Source: Sphingobacterium sp.
GTDB lineage: Bacteria; Bacteroidota; Bacteroidia; Sphingobacteriales; Sphingobacteriaceae
Assembly: GCA_031277685.1 (NCBI GenBank)
Contig: JAITLV010000126.1
Location: 1 to 64,000 of the forward strand
Reading direction: 5' to 3'
Length of the DNA stretch: 64,000 bases
This document shows positions 54,721 through 63,761 of the stretch, one piece after another (the first letter of the stretch is position 1; each line of letters opens with the position of its first letter). Under the pieces are notes generated by a model. The model saw nothing but the letters and a program-made list of their open reading frames with translations. It did not search any database and was not told the origin of the DNA. A program made the position numbers and the translations under genes.

Positions 54721-55509
54721 CTATTTGAGGTATTTTTCAACATCAACGAGCTGGTATTTGGGACTTCTCTGCATGAGTTCATCCAGAAAAGCTGAATGGG
54801 TAGCTCCCATGACAATAAAAATTCGATCATCACTGTTCACTGGTATCTGATTTAAATTGGAGAATATTCTCAGATTTCGTCTATAGAATTTACTTGCTTC
54901 ATCTGCTCCCTCAAAGTTGCCTTTTGTACTGTTATATGTTAATATATCAGCATTTATATTGATAAACTTTTGCAAAGTCTCTTTGCGGTTAAATAGTTTC
55001 AATTTTTCCAACAAAGAAAGCTTTTCTGCTTCAATAAACTCCTTATAAATACTGGCATTGTAATTCTTTGAAGTGATACTGTCTACCTGGTTTTCTAATT
55101 CACTTCCTATATTATAATTATAAGCTGCGGTTGCTTGTTCATCAATACCGTAAATCTTGTTTACACCAGCCATTTTACCAAGCTCATAAGCGATCAAGGC
55201 TATCTCACCACCAAATTTTGTTATATAATCTTTATTTTTTATGAAATTTCCATAGTCAGCATTCAATTCATCATTTTTGGTCGGTAGTACTTCAACACAG
55301 ATTATTGTAGGTTTGAACTCTGCCAACATCTTGGCAATTTTATAAGTCTCTTTTTTATTCTTGTCATCATTTTCGTTAAATTTTACTTTAAGTGCATCAG
55401 GCGTATATGCCATATGAAAGGTTGCAAAATTTAAGACTTCTACTTTTTGTGCATAGACTTTTCCGCAAGAGACCCCTAAAAAAAGCAAAAGGATGATTTT
55501 TAAGTTCAT
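54721..55509 (-). CDS. Secreted DUF5694 protein
   Basis: The frame extends to 55566, but the ATG at 55509 (MNLKIILLLFLGVSCG) provides the expected signal peptide, 262 aa. The mature part contains LNFATFHMAYTPDALKV, TIICVEVLPTKNDEL and IFIVMGATHSAFLDELM. This pattern is DUF5694, related to TraB/EreA-like folds with conserved Glu and His. Function is unknown. The promoter upstream shares a dyad and -7 box with the DUF3667 gene at 61186. Confidence 0.78.
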   Translation of the reverse strand: MNLKIILLLFLGVSCGKVYAQKVEVLNFATFHMAYTPDALKVKFNENDDKNKKETYKIAKMLAEFKPTIICVEVLPTKNDELNADYGNFIKNKDYITKFGGEIALIAYELGKMAGVNKIYGIDEQATAAYNYNIGSELENQVDSITSKNYNASIYKEFIEAEKLSLLEKLKLFNRKETLQKFININADILTYNSTKGNFEGADEASKFYRRNLRIFSNLNQIPVNSDDRIFIVMGATHSAFLDELMQRSPKYQLVDVEKYLK

Positions 55510-55590
55510 TGTATTTATTCCTTTAACTAGTTGAATTAATGGTTTTGTGTTTTTTGGGCTTTTCATTTGTTAGTTTGTTCTTATGTTGTC

Positions 55591-55598
55591 CAAAAATA
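55591..55598 (-). promoter_or_regulatory. -7 box TATTTTTG of DUF5694 gene
   Basis: On the minus strand TATTTTTG fits TAnnTTTG exactly. It lies 22 nt downstream of the dyad 55621-55636 and 81 nt before the ATG. The same octamer and spacing occur at 61086. Confidence 0.65.
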
Positions 55599-55620
55599 TC
55601 ACAGTTTTTTCTAAGATAAG

Positions 55621-55636
55621 CTACACCTAGGAGTAG
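55621..55636. promoter_or_regulatory. CTACACCTAGGAGTAG dyad, candidate LuxR operator
   Basis: The 16-bp dyad (CTAC...GTAG ends) ends 22 nt from the -7 box, centred about 42 nt upstream of the expected start site, the usual lux-box place. The copy at 61048 is CTACACTCAGGTGTAG. Flanking bases (AAA before, CTT after) also agree. Confidence 0.65.
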
Positions 55637-55642
55637 TTTTAC

Positions 55643-55656
55643 TTCACCTTAGTGAA
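55643..55656. promoter_or_regulatory. Second dyad TTCACCTTAGTGAA
   Basis: The perfect 5-4-5 palindrome has core CACCT-TA-GTG, like the 55621 dyad. The two centres are 21 bp apart, two helical turns, as expected for tandem dimers. Confidence 0.4.
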
Positions 55657-55989
55657 CATATTTAATGCGCTGGATTCTTCTAAAACTATTGTTCGTAACT
55701 TTGTAGAAGAGGAGCTGGAGCAAGATGTTCAGTTAAATTTATGGGGAGGGATTTGCGAGAGTTACTGTGTATTATTTTCGTAGGTGATTATAGAATAAAT
55801 GCTCTTTTCATATTCTAGTTTAAATAGCCAATATTTTGTTTGCTGTCCAATAAATTTACAACAATTTCAATATATTGTGTAAACTTAAATATCTTACTTT
55901 TTTTTAAACTTTTATTGAATAGAATGACACGAGACCATTTGTCCCCTAGCCTGACAACCTTTTATAGTAGACGGTATTAACTGTAAAAT
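55657..55989. other. Gap with a coding-like plus-strand frame
   Basis: A plus-strand frame from about 55652 (GTG) to 55789 reads NALDSSKTIVRNFVEEELEQ, then DVQLNLWGGICESYCVLF. It has no clear start and is not recognised, so I do not call a gene. The rest is AT-rich and empty. Confidence 0.35.
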
Positions 55990-56610
55990 TTAAGTTGTTC
56001 TATCTTGTGTGACCTGGCCTTTATGAGCCGCTATCTTGGTCAATAATTCTTTCAGTTGCTCCTGATGTTTTTCTTTTACCTTTTCAATGTCTAATGTCCC
56101 TCCAAGGATGATCATTTCTTTCTTTTCAAAACGTTTTCCAAGTCTGTCAGCTAACATCGTGGTTTCCATACTTTGCGCAATGCCAATTTCACTTAAAAAT
56201 TCATTCGGATGTCCCGCTGTGCAAATAACCGCTCCATATGGAACCATTTTCATTTTTGGCAGTCCCGCTTTTTGTCCATAAGCATAACCGACGGAATAGA
56301 CTCTGTCGAACCAACCTTTCATCATGGCCGGACAATCACTCCACCAGACCGGATAAAGAAAAATAATGCAGTCGGCATTTTCTATTTTTCGATGCTCTTC
56401 AAGTATCTCGTTTGGAATAGGTAATATCGTGTTAGCAAATCCTTCCCGCAGGTATTCTTCGGCTGTCATATTACTCTGAAAGTTATTCGCATAGAGATCC
56501 GAAACCTCGACATGCCAATTTTTCGCTAAAAACATATTTTCCAACTGCTTACGTATTTGAAAAGTATAGGATATGTTACTAGGATGGCTATAAACAATTA
56601 AAATATTCAT
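55990..56610 (-). CDS. NAD(P)H oxidoreductase, flavodoxin-2 fold
   Basis: The 206-aa protein begins NILIVYSHPSNISYTFQIR and has FLYPVWWSDCPAMMKGWFDR and VICTAGHPNEF, the hallmarks of the NQO1/KefF/MdaB flavodoxin-2 family. These FAD- or FMN-containing enzymes reduce quinones with NAD(P)H. No partner potassium transporter is nearby, so a quinone reductase role is more likely. Confidence 0.87.
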   Translation of the reverse strand: MNILIVYSHPSNISYTFQIRKQLENMFLAKNWHVEVSDLYANNFQSNMTAEEYLREGFANTILPIPNEILEEHRKIENADCIIFLYPVWWSDCPAMMKGWFDRVYSVGYAYGQKAGLPKMKMVPYGAVICTAGHPNEFLSEIGIAQSMETTMLADRLGKRFEKKEMIILGGTLDIEKVKEKHQEQLKELLTKIAAHKGQVTQDRTT

Positions 56611-56703
56611 TATAAATCACTTACAATTAATTCACAGATGTGGCCAATAGCCATTCTAGTATAAAGACCACACCTTTGACTTTCCAATCATAGCATTATT
56701 CAG

Positions 56704-58170
56704 TTAAAGATTGTTTCTTAAATATCCTTGAAAGTTATCTTGAAACTGTAGGCCATTACCAAGTCTATATTTACTTAATTTGCTATTTAAAGACAGCCCC
56801 CACAAAACAAATTCGGCCAAAAAATACCGATCTTCAGCCTTTATTTGTGGCTGATAATGCTGTATCAATGTTTGGAGAGGTGTCACTTGATCCAACAGGT
56901 CTTCGTATTCGGAATCAACGAGTTCTTCAGACAGCTCAATCCCTTCGGATTCTGAAAACCAACGCATGATATCATCATAGGGATAACGTTCATTTTCTTT
57001 TTCGAGTTTTTCGATTTTAGGAAATAAGAGCGGAAATAGACTTTTTACGGCTTCTTCGATCAATTGCATAGCGACCGTTGCTGCACCTTCCTGTTCACCC
57101 TCGTAAACCAATTCGACCTTACCTGTTATAGCTGGTACGATACCGGTAAAATCGCTCAGACGTACTGAGGTTGAACTGGCTCCATTTTTGAGCATGCGCA
57201 ATTCGGCCGTGCTCAATAGATTTTGAAATGCAGTGATGCTCATACGTGCGCTGACACCACTTTTTTCATCAACATACACGCTATTTCGCGCTTCAAAACT
57301 GATCTGTTCAATTAATTCACGTGCCAACTCAGGAACGTATATATGATCTTTCTGTGCTGATTCCAAATTAGCTTCCTGGGCGGTAATTGTTTTCGCGATC
57401 TCAACAGATGTGGGATAATGTGTCAATATCTGTGATCCTATACGATCCTTTAGCGGTGTCACAATACTTCCTCTATTGGTATAATCCTCCGGGTTGGCAG
57501 TAAATACAAACTGTACATCCAAAGGTAAGCGTAATTTAAATCCACGAATCTGAATATCCCCTTCCTGTAATATATTGAATAGAGCCACCTGGATCCTAGC
57601 CTGAAGATCAGGCAATTCATTAATGACAAATATTGAGCGATTTGCACGTGGAATCATACCAAAATGAATCACACGATCGTCTGCATAGCTCAATCTCAAG
57701 TTGGCGGCTTTGATCGGGTCGACATCTCCAATGAGGTCAGCTACTGTCACATCTGGAGTGGCAAGTTTTTCGGCAAAACGGTCACTTCTATGAAGCCAGC
57801 TAATGGGCGTATCATCCCCTTTTTCCTTTAATAGTTCCAACGAATAGCGTGATATCGGCTTAAAAGGATCGTCGTTGATCTCAGATCCCAGCACCACAGG
57901 AACGTATTCATCCAGTAGATTAACCATAAGACGTGCTAAGCGTGTCTTCGCCTGACCACGAAGACCAAGAAAATTAATGTTGTGTTTAGAGAGAATGGCT
58001 CTTTCAAGTTCCGGGATAACAGTATCCTCGTAGCCATATACCCCAGTAAACACAGTCTCACCTTTACTTATTTTTAAAATCAGATTCTGACGCAATTCTT
58101 CCTTGATTGACTTAGCTTTGTAACCTGAGGTTTTCAACGCACCAAATGTTGTAATCTTCGTATAATCCAT
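56704..58170 (-). CDS. MoxR/Mg-chelatase-like AAA ATPase
   Basis: The 488-aa AAA ATPase has Walker A LGLRGQAKTRLARLM (about residues 68-82), Walker B-like SIFVINELPDL (Asn-Glu in place of Asp-Glu) and VQFVFTANPEDYTNRGSIVTPLKDRIG (sensor-1 and arginine-finger region). This is the MoxR/ChlI-like subgroup that acts with VWA-domain partners in protein-complex assembly. The VWA gene lies 58 bp upstream on the same strand, so they form a unit. The substrate complex is unknown. Confidence 0.85.
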   Translation of the reverse strand: MDYTKITTFGALKTSGYKAKSIKEELRQNLILKISKGETVFTGVYGYEDTVIPELERAILSKHNINFLGLRGQAKTRLARLMVNLLDEYVPVVLGSEINDDPFKPISRYSLELLKEKGDDTPISWLHRSDRFAEKLATPDVTVADLIGDVDPIKAANLRLSYADDRVIHFGMIPRANRSIFVINELPDLQARIQVALFNILQEGDIQIRGFKLRLPLDVQFVFTANPEDYTNRGSIVTPLKDRIGSQILTHYPTSVEIAKTITAQEANLESAQKDHIYVPELARELIEQISFEARNSVYVDEKSGVSARMSITAFQNLLSTAELRMLKNGASSTSVRLSDFTGIVPAITGKVELVYEGEQEGAATVAMQLIEEAVKSLFPLLFPKIEKLEKENERYPYDDIMRWFSESEGIELSEELVDSEYEDLLDQVTPLQTLIQHYQPQIKAEDRYFLAEFVLWGLSLNSKLSKYRLGNGLQFQDNFQGYLRNNL

Positions 58171-58227
58171 ATCTTCTTATCATGAAACGCAAATACTGCG
58201 CAAGCTTATATTGTATTATCTAATTGT

Positions 58228-59349
58228 TTATCGTATTCTTTTTCTGCGATTTTCCTCGTAATCCTCAAAGATCATTTCACCCAAATCTCCAAGCCCCGTG
58301 TAGTAAGCTTTTCCCTGATTGGAAGTCGTAAATTCATCAACGAACTCCTGTAAATATGGATCTGAGGTGATCATAAAGGTGGTTATCGGTATGCCCAACT
58401 TTCGAGCTTGCGCTGCCATACTATAACACTTACTGGTGATAAAAGGATCCAAACCCATCGGATTCTTGTAGTAAGTACCATCCGGCATATTCAAACAGCT
58501 CGGCTTTCCGTCGGTAATCATAAATATTTGTTTGTTTGCATGCCGCTTCCGTCTGAGTATATCCATTGCCAACTGTAAACCAGCAACCGTATTGGTGTGA
58601 AATGGTCCAACTTGCAGATATGGTAGGTCTTTTATCGATATAGCCCAAGCGTCATTACCAAAGACAATTACATCCAGTGAGTCTTTAGGATATCTTGTCA
58701 AAATGAGTTCTGATAAGGCCATAGCAACCTTTTTTGCTGGCGTAATTCGGTCTTCGCCGTATAAAATCATACTGTGGCTGATATCGATCATCAAGACGGT
58801 GCTCATTTGTGATTTAAATTGTGTATCCTCCACCACCAGATCATTTTCAGATAAGACAAAATCTCCTATTCCATGATTAACCTGTGCGTTTTTAAGGCTC
58901 TCTGTCAATGCTATTTTCTCTAGACTATCACCATACTGATAACTTCTAAAATCGCCCATATTCTCATCGCTCCGCCCCTGTTGACTGGTCTTATGATTAC
59001 CAGATTTTCCTTTTCGCATCTTTCCAAAAATCTGATCCAAGGCATGCTGCCGTAAGGCCTTCTCCAGCTTTGAAGTAATATCTACACTTCCATCACCACC
59101 AAACTCCAGTTTTTCTCTGATATATCCTTTATTCTTCAGATCTGCGATGAAGTCGTCTATAGTATAATCTGGTGTGGTCAGTTTGAACTCTCGATCCAAT
59201 TGACGCAACCAATCAATAGCTTCATCAAAATCACCAGCTGTATGCGTAATCAGTTCTTTGAAAATTTCAAATAATTTATCAAAAGGTGTTTGAAACGGTT
59301 CATCATACTGTGTGAATAAAAATCCCCTATTTTGTTTCGTGCTTTTCAT
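58228..59349 (-). CDS. VWA-domain partner of MoxR-type ATPase
   Basis: The 373-aa protein has a charged N-terminal half and a C-terminal VWA domain (about residues 180-370). The MIDAS residues are in STVLMIDISHSMILYGEDR (D-x-S-x-S) and QIFMITDGKPSCLNM. No transmembrane segment is visible, in contrast to BatA/BatB, so it is a cytoplasmic CoxE/YehP-like partner. It is co-transcribed with the MoxR-type gene. A gas-vesicle, cobalamin or chelatase pathway is not evident nearby. Confidence 0.85.
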   Translation of the reverse strand: MKSTKQNRGFLFTQYDEPFQTPFDKLFEIFKELITHTAGDFDEAIDWLRQLDREFKLTTPDYTIDDFIADLKNKGYIREKLEFGGDGSVDITSKLEKALRQHALDQIFGKMRKGKSGNHKTSQQGRSDENMGDFRSYQYGDSLEKIALTESLKNAQVNHGIGDFVLSENDLVVEDTQFKSQMSTVLMIDISHSMILYGEDRITPAKKVAMALSELILTRYPKDSLDVIVFGNDAWAISIKDLPYLQVGPFHTNTVAGLQLAMDILRRKRHANKQIFMITDGKPSCLNMPDGTYYKNPMGLDPFITSKCYSMAAQARKLGIPITTFMITSDPYLQEFVDEFTTSNQGKAYYTGLGDLGEMIFEDYEENRRKRIR

Positions 59350-59690
59350 GCATTCATTTTATTAGGATGAAGAGGCTATCCACCTAGTTAAATCAGAATA
59401 GCTTCATAGGATGAATTTACGAAATAATAATCCTTATAAAGAGCAATATGTCCGTTTAAAACTTAAAAACTAGCTATAATGTACCGAACAACAATATAGA
59501 TCCTTATTCCACGGTATAAATAGGACACCGTCGTGACTAACTTTGATCTTCGATTCAGAAACATGCGATATCGGGATGATCTATCCAACAAAGTGACGCT
59601 ATTGAAATATTAAGACTTCGCCTTAAAATTACAAGCACAGTTTAGCCACAAGAGAGATCTGCAGCCATCGGCATCATTCGCTAACAATAA
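59350..59690. other. 341-bp gap without recognised features
   Basis: I see no coding frame or strong hairpin. It lies upstream of the VWA gene and downstream of the DUF3995-like gene, both on the minus strand, and may hold the promoter of the MoxR-VWA unit. Confidence 0.5.
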
Positions 59691-60116
59691 TTAAAATAAA
59701 ACAGCGAGCAGTCCATTAGAAAGAGATAAAAACAACGCCAATGGACTGTAGATGTAGGTATCCCGCGAGGCAAATGCAGATTGCTTATACTTCTTAAATA
59801 GACCAACATACTTCAGATCTCCAATAAAGCGGAGAAAGAAAATACCGCTGATCAGGTACATGCCATAAAGTACATAGTTACTGTCAAAGGGAACAGCCAA
59901 TATACCGATCGCACAAAGATCTATCAATGCAAAAAATAATAATCCAATGGCGACCAGTATTGTGCCTAGCCAACCTGGATTAAATATTCTTCTTCCATTC
60001 AAATCTGTAGGTATGGTAGCACTTATTCCCCACTCACCTCCAAATGCCCAGAAGAAATGAAGCAGGGCCAAAAAGATAAAAATAACAGCAATTACAATTG
60101 ATAATACAAACTCCAT
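59691..60116 (-). CDS. DUF3995-like membrane protein
   Basis: The frame extends to 60164, but the ATG at 60116 (MEFVLSIVIAVIFIF) starts exactly at the first helix, 141 aa. It has about four helices, with LLHFFWAFGGEWG following helix 1 and YIYSPLALFLSLSNGLLAVL at the end, the pattern of DUF3995. Function is unknown. It is 143 bp downstream of the PAS-LuxR gene on the same strand. Confidence 0.72.
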   Translation of the reverse strand: MEFVLSIVIAVIFIFLALLHFFWAFGGEWGISATIPTDLNGRRIFNPGWLGTILVAIGLLFFALIDLCAIGILAVPFDSNYVLYGMYLISGIFFLRFIGDLKYVGLFKKYKQSAFASRDTYIYSPLALFLSLSNGLLAVLF

Positions 60117-60259
60117 CGGATAAATATAAAACATTCTTCGAAGATTCTCCCTATACAACATCATACTAAGAAACCGATTAGGTTGATAAACGTGCCTTTA
60201 CCTACAGAATTCACGGCGAGCATACCGCCGGTTTCTTATTCTTGATCAAACAACCTATA

Positions 60260-61021
60260 TTACAACAATCTATTATTCAAAGCAAAAGTCAACGCTTCGT
60301 TCATATTTGCTACACCTAATTTTTCAAACAACTTCCGTCGATGAAATTTAACCGTATCTATCGAAATAAATATCTTTTCGGAGGTTTCGTGAATCGTAAG
60401 CCCACGGTGATAATAACGTAATATTTCAATTTCTCGCTCTGTGAGATTAATTTTTGTTCGAGCAATCCACTTGTCGGTCAAAAGCTCCAGTTCCCACGAC
60501 TGATCTGAATGGAGTTTTTCAATGGTTATGTTTCCAGAAGATACATTGGAAGACAAAGACACGATACACATCGCTTTCCAGATCTTTCCTTTTTCGGTTA
60601 GAAAAAATGGGGTCAACTTGTGATTTATCAAAATATACTTTCCATTCGCATCTTGTATTTGAAAATCATATGAAATAACATATAACTTACGCTCTGCGAC
60701 GGGAATTTTCTCATAAAAATTAAAACCGGCGTTGTTGATTTGAATAAGCATTTGAAAATCCGTCGCAGGAACATATTTTTGATAAAAACTGTATCCCATT
60801 TCGACAACTTCTTTTGACGTCAAACCCGCCAGAAATAAGGGGTTGTCCGAAACAAATTCAAAAGCTTTCAATTGATAGTCGATAACGTAAATGCTCTGAT
60901 ACGTAATACGCGCAAAAGCTTTGACAATTTCGATATAATCATTGGCCTGCTCCAAATCCTTTTTTGAGAGGCTGGCAACCGTATTTTTGGGTGAAAATAA
61001 ATCGTTAAAGTCCATGATCAA
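60260..61021 (-). CDS. PAS-LuxR family transcriptional regulator
   Basis: The 253-aa protein has a PAS-like sensor (about residues 40-170: YQSIYVIDYQLKAFEFVSDN, VISYDFQIQDANGKYILINH) and a C-terminal LuxR/GerE helix-turn-helix (about 190-250: LTEREIEILRYYHRGLTIHE, SIDTVKFHRRKLFEKLGVAN). There is no receiver Asp pocket, so it is ligand- or redox-sensing rather than a two-component regulator. It is divergent from the DUF3667 gene, and the CTAC...GTAG dyad lies 26 nt upstream of its start. It is the obvious candidate to bind both dyads. Confidence 0.88.
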   Translation of the reverse strand: MIMDFNDLFSPKNTVASLSKKDLEQANDYIEIVKAFARITYQSIYVIDYQLKAFEFVSDNPLFLAGLTSKEVVEMGYSFYQKYVPATDFQMLIQINNAGFNFYEKIPVAERKLYVISYDFQIQDANGKYILINHKLTPFFLTEKGKIWKAMCIVSLSSNVSSGNITIEKLHSDQSWELELLTDKWIARTKINLTEREIEILRYYHRGLTIHETSEKIFISIDTVKFHRRKLFEKLGVANMNEALTFALNNRLL

Positions 61022-61047
61022 ATTCTAGATTTCGAAATTAAAAAAAA

Positions 61048-61063
61048 CTACACTCAGGTGTAG
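61048..61063. promoter_or_regulatory. CTACACTCAGGTGTAG dyad, candidate LuxR operator
   Basis: A perfect 6-4-6 palindrome lies between the divergent PAS-LuxR and DUF3667 genes. It ends 22 nt before TATTTTTG (61086), the same as at 55621. A- and T-runs flank it, so it also has terminator-like form, but no gene ends here. Confidence 0.65.
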
Positions 61064-61085
61064 CTTTTTTTATGGCAAACAGTAA

Positions 61086-61093
61086 TATTTTTG
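61086..61093 (+). promoter_or_regulatory. -7 box TATTTTTG of DUF3667 gene
   Basis: This matches TAnnTTTG and lies 22 nt after the dyad and 92 nt before the ATG at 61186. The following bases resemble those after the -7 box of the DUF5694 gene. Confidence 0.65.
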
Positions 61094-61185
61094 AGCAAAA
61101 TAGAAACGAATGGAAAGCCAAGAACTAGTGGAAGCTGCCAATAGTCTATAATTAAAACCTTATTTACCTATAAAATACCTTGAAT

Positions 61186-61902
61186 ATGATAAATTGCAAA
61201 AATTGTGGGACTGACATTAGCAGCAACTTTTGTCCAAATTGTGGCCAACCAGCGGCCCTCAGAAGGATAGATGGTCATTATATTGCGCACGAAATCGAAC
61301 ATGTACTCCACTTCGAACGCGGAATTCTATATACCATTCGTGAGCTAATCACCACTCCTGGAAAAAATATAAGGCATTATATCTCTGAAAACCGTAGCCG
61401 TCTGGTCAAACCGATTATTTTTATTATTATAACCTCGCTCATCTATTCGATTATAAGTCATTTTTTTCATATAGAAGACGAATATATCAGCTATTATGAA
61501 TCCAGACATTCTACAACAGGTTCAATGTATATCTGGATCCAGAGTCATTATGGTTATGCCAATATAATGATCGGAATATTTATCGCTTACTGGCTAAAGC
61601 TATTTTTTAAAAAAAATGGTTTTAATCTATTTGAAATCATCATCATGTTATGTTTTACCTTGGGGATGACTATGCTAATATATAGCTTATTTGCGCTGAT
61701 TGAAGGTATTACGCATACAAGTATTATGATATATGCTAGTATGGTAGCTTATGCATATGCCATTTGGTCTATAGGTCAGTTTTTCGACCCGACTAAAATA
61801 GCAAGCTATCTAAAGGCATTAGCCGCCTATTTTTTAGGTTATTTAACGCTTACAATAATTATATTTATTATCGGTACAACTATAGATCAAATCTTTCACT
61901 AA
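61186..61902 (+). CDS. DUF3667 membrane protein with zinc ribbon
   Basis: The ATG at 61186 (MINCKNCGTDISSNFCPNCG) is preferred to the upstream TTG at 61180, giving 238 aa. The first 20 residues form a zinc ribbon with two CxxC pairs. Next comes a conserved linker with IEHVLHFERGILYTIRELIT, and then about five transmembrane helices (from about 75 to 235). This is DUF3667, of unknown function. It is divergent from the PAS-LuxR regulator and has the shared dyad and -7 box. Confidence 0.85.
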   Translation: MINCKNCGTDISSNFCPNCGQPAALRRIDGHYIAHEIEHVLHFERGILYTIRELITTPGKNIRHYISENRSRLVKPIIFIIITSLIYSIISHFFHIEDEYISYYESRHSTTGSMYIWIQSHYGYANIMIGIFIAYWLKLFFKKNGFNLFEIIIMLCFTLGMTMLIYSLFALIEGITHTSIMIYASMVAYAYAIWSIGQFFDPTKIASYLKALAAYFLGYLTLTIIIFIIGTTIDQIFH

Positions 61903-61957
61903 AAAACGCTGACAACCTCATACAGATAGAAACATGCTCTATAAGTCCAAATTTCCA

Positions 61958-62353
61958 CTACATTTTGAATACATTAAATTTGTGCCCATCAGGATCAGCA
62001 AAAACGAAACCATAATAATTGTTTCCAAAACTGATTGGTTTAGTAATGATCGTTCCGCCTACATTTTCAACCTCTTTAGCCCATTCATCTACCTGTTCAA
62101 TACTTTCGGCTGAAAGTGTAAATATAATCTCATTGCTGCGTTGTGAATCACCAAACAATACATCTTTTACATTTGATTCTAAGATATGTTTAAGAAAAAA
62201 ATGGATCACAAAACTATTTTCTCCAAAAAAGAAGCTTACTAAATCATTGGAAGTATGTGGATTATTAGGTTTAAATCCGAGTGTTTCATAGAATTTCTGG
62301 GTGCGTTCCAGATTGGCAACAGCCAAATTAGCCCATATCATCTTAGGTTTCAT
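61958..62353 (-). CDS. VOC family (glyoxalase-like) protein
   Basis: The 131-aa protein begins MIWANLAVANLERTQKFYETLGF and ends GFVFADPDGHKFNVFKM, typical of VOC/bleomycin-resistance-type proteins. Two half-domains are apparent. Substrate is unknown. It stands alone on the minus strand, convergent with DUF3667. Confidence 0.85.
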   Translation of the reverse strand: MKPKMIWANLAVANLERTQKFYETLGFKPNNPHTSNDLVSFFFGENSFVIHFFLKHILESNVKDVLFGDSQRSNEIIFTLSAESIEQVDEWAKEVENVGGTIITKPISFGNNYYGFVFADPDGHKFNVFKM

Positions 62354-62431
62354 ATTATTTTATTTTTGTGTACAATAAAGTTAGCTGGTTTTATCAAACT
62401 AAATATTGCCCTGTGGCAAGTTTTTATAGAG

Positions 62432-62480
62432 ATGGGCAAGCTACAACTCTTATCTTTCAACAAGAGTGCGGCTTGCCCAT
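62432..62480 (-). terminator. Candidate hairpin terminator of PI-PLC gene
   Basis: ATGGGCAAGC (62432-62441) pairs perfectly with GCTTGCCCAT (62471-62480), with an inner CTCTT/AAGAG pair. It lies 35 bp after the PI-PLC stop. The T-run after it is weak. Confidence 0.4.
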
Positions 62481-62514
62481 CCAACCTATTTAATCTCGAA
62501 ATCTTCCTCCATCC

Positions 62515-63750
62515 CTATCGTTTTTCAGATAACCTATGCTTAGCTTTATTTACTGTACCGTTTATAGGATTTGGGCGGGCAGGATTCCCACTAGGCAACT
62601 TGATATAATATGAGGTATTGTAACCGTTTCCAGGTCTAAAAAAATCTGTTGATATGATCTGAGCTCCACTATTAAAAGCCGCCTCTGCCCTGCTATAGTC
62701 ATTGATTTTGGCCTCGTATGTTTCAATATCGGATCTGCTACGAACGATATATCCTTGTTTCACTAGGGTTTGAATTTCTTGTTGACGAATCAGGGCATTA
62801 TCCAAAAGAATAAAGGATGCGAAGCTATTATTGGGCTCCGACTGCACAAACATGATACGCTTTTCGAGATTAGGTCTATCTTTAACATAAGCAGATTCCA
62901 AATTCATTCCGGCAGTAGCTGGAAGTAATAAGAAAATAAATTTTCCTCGAGATGATTTGATTGTTGGCCAGTTGTCCGAAAGCACCGCTTCTCGTAACGT
63001 GCTGTACTGTCCACGTACATCATCTGGGGTAATGAGCTTTTCTTTTCCCAATATTTCGACAACTTCAGCATCCAGCTCATCGAATGCTTTCTCGTCAAAG
63101 GGAAGAACTTCAGCACTATTGGGAAAAATCGGGATACCTTTATCCTTTGCTTCTACCATAATGAAGATCGGAAGATGTCCAGGGTGTTTGTCGGACCAAT
63201 CTCTCAAGGCCGTCAAGCCACCTCGGAAAGTAGCATAATGTGATCGGAAATCAAAGTCTGCAATATGGAGCATCTTGAACCCTGGTTTTTCCAAATCTTC
63301 CTTTTGGTAGGGAGCCAGATCCGAAACACCCATTTTATTTAACAGCGCATAACCAGCAGGCTTATTGAAGCGATGTCCAGTAGGATCATAGTAGACATCC
63401 ATTTCTAGACTACGGATCCCGCTATCAAGCTGTACATCAAAAGGTGGATGATCATATTTCAATCCTTCACTCATTGTCATCCTATTCGGATGAAATTCTT
63501 TAAATGACGCAAGTTTATCCGCTGGAAACAACGTTGTCATTTTTTCCATCATTTTTTCAAAAATCGGATCAGCATAAGCAGCAAGACGTGGATCCACAGG
63601 TCTTGCATAACTATTGTGTGTCCCAAGAACTTGAATTTGATTGATCTTCAACGTATTAAACTGTGGTTGTTCAATTTCTTGAGCATGTATAACTCCAGTT
63701 CCCAGTACAATGGATAACACTGTTGTTAGCATAATTTGTTTGAATTCCAT
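62515..63750 (-). CDS. Secreted Ca2+-dependent PI-PLC-like protein
   Basis: The 411-aa protein has a signal peptide (about 1-23, cleaved near VIHAQ). The catalytic part shows QIQVLGTHNSYARPVDP (first catalytic His), GIRSLEMDVYYDPTGHRF (metal-binding Glu and Asp) and KMLHIADFDFRSHYATFRGG (second His). That pattern is the Ca2+-dependent phosphoinositide phospholipase C family (PF16670). It should release inositol phosphates outside the cytoplasm. A TonB-dependent receptor gene ends 11 bp upstream, so it is likely in one operon with a nutrient receptor. Confidence 0.85.
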   Translation of the reverse strand: MEFKQIMLTTVLSIVLGTGVIHAQEIEQPQFNTLKINQIQVLGTHNSYARPVDPRLAAYADPIFEKMMEKMTTLFPADKLASFKEFHPNRMTMSEGLKYDHPPFDVQLDSGIRSLEMDVYYDPTGHRFNKPAGYALLNKMGVSDLAPYQKEDLEKPGFKMLHIADFDFRSHYATFRGGLTALRDWSDKHPGHLPIFIMVEAKDKGIPIFPNSAEVLPFDEKAFDELDAEVVEILGKEKLITPDDVRGQYSTLREAVLSDNWPTIKSSRGKFIFLLLPATAGMNLESAYVKDRPNLEKRIMFVQSEPNNSFASFILLDNALIRQQEIQTLVKQGYIVRSRSDIETYEAKINDYSRAEAAFNSGAQIISTDFFRPGNGYNTSYYIKLPSGNPARPNPINGTVNKAKHRLSEKR

Positions 63751-63761
63751 ATTTGTTATGT

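Noticed and set aside
61041..61070. Interpretation of the 61048 dyad as a transcription terminator
   Set aside because: A- and T-runs flank the stem, but both neighbouring genes start and none ends here. The match to 55621 with identical spacing to a -7 box favours an operator.
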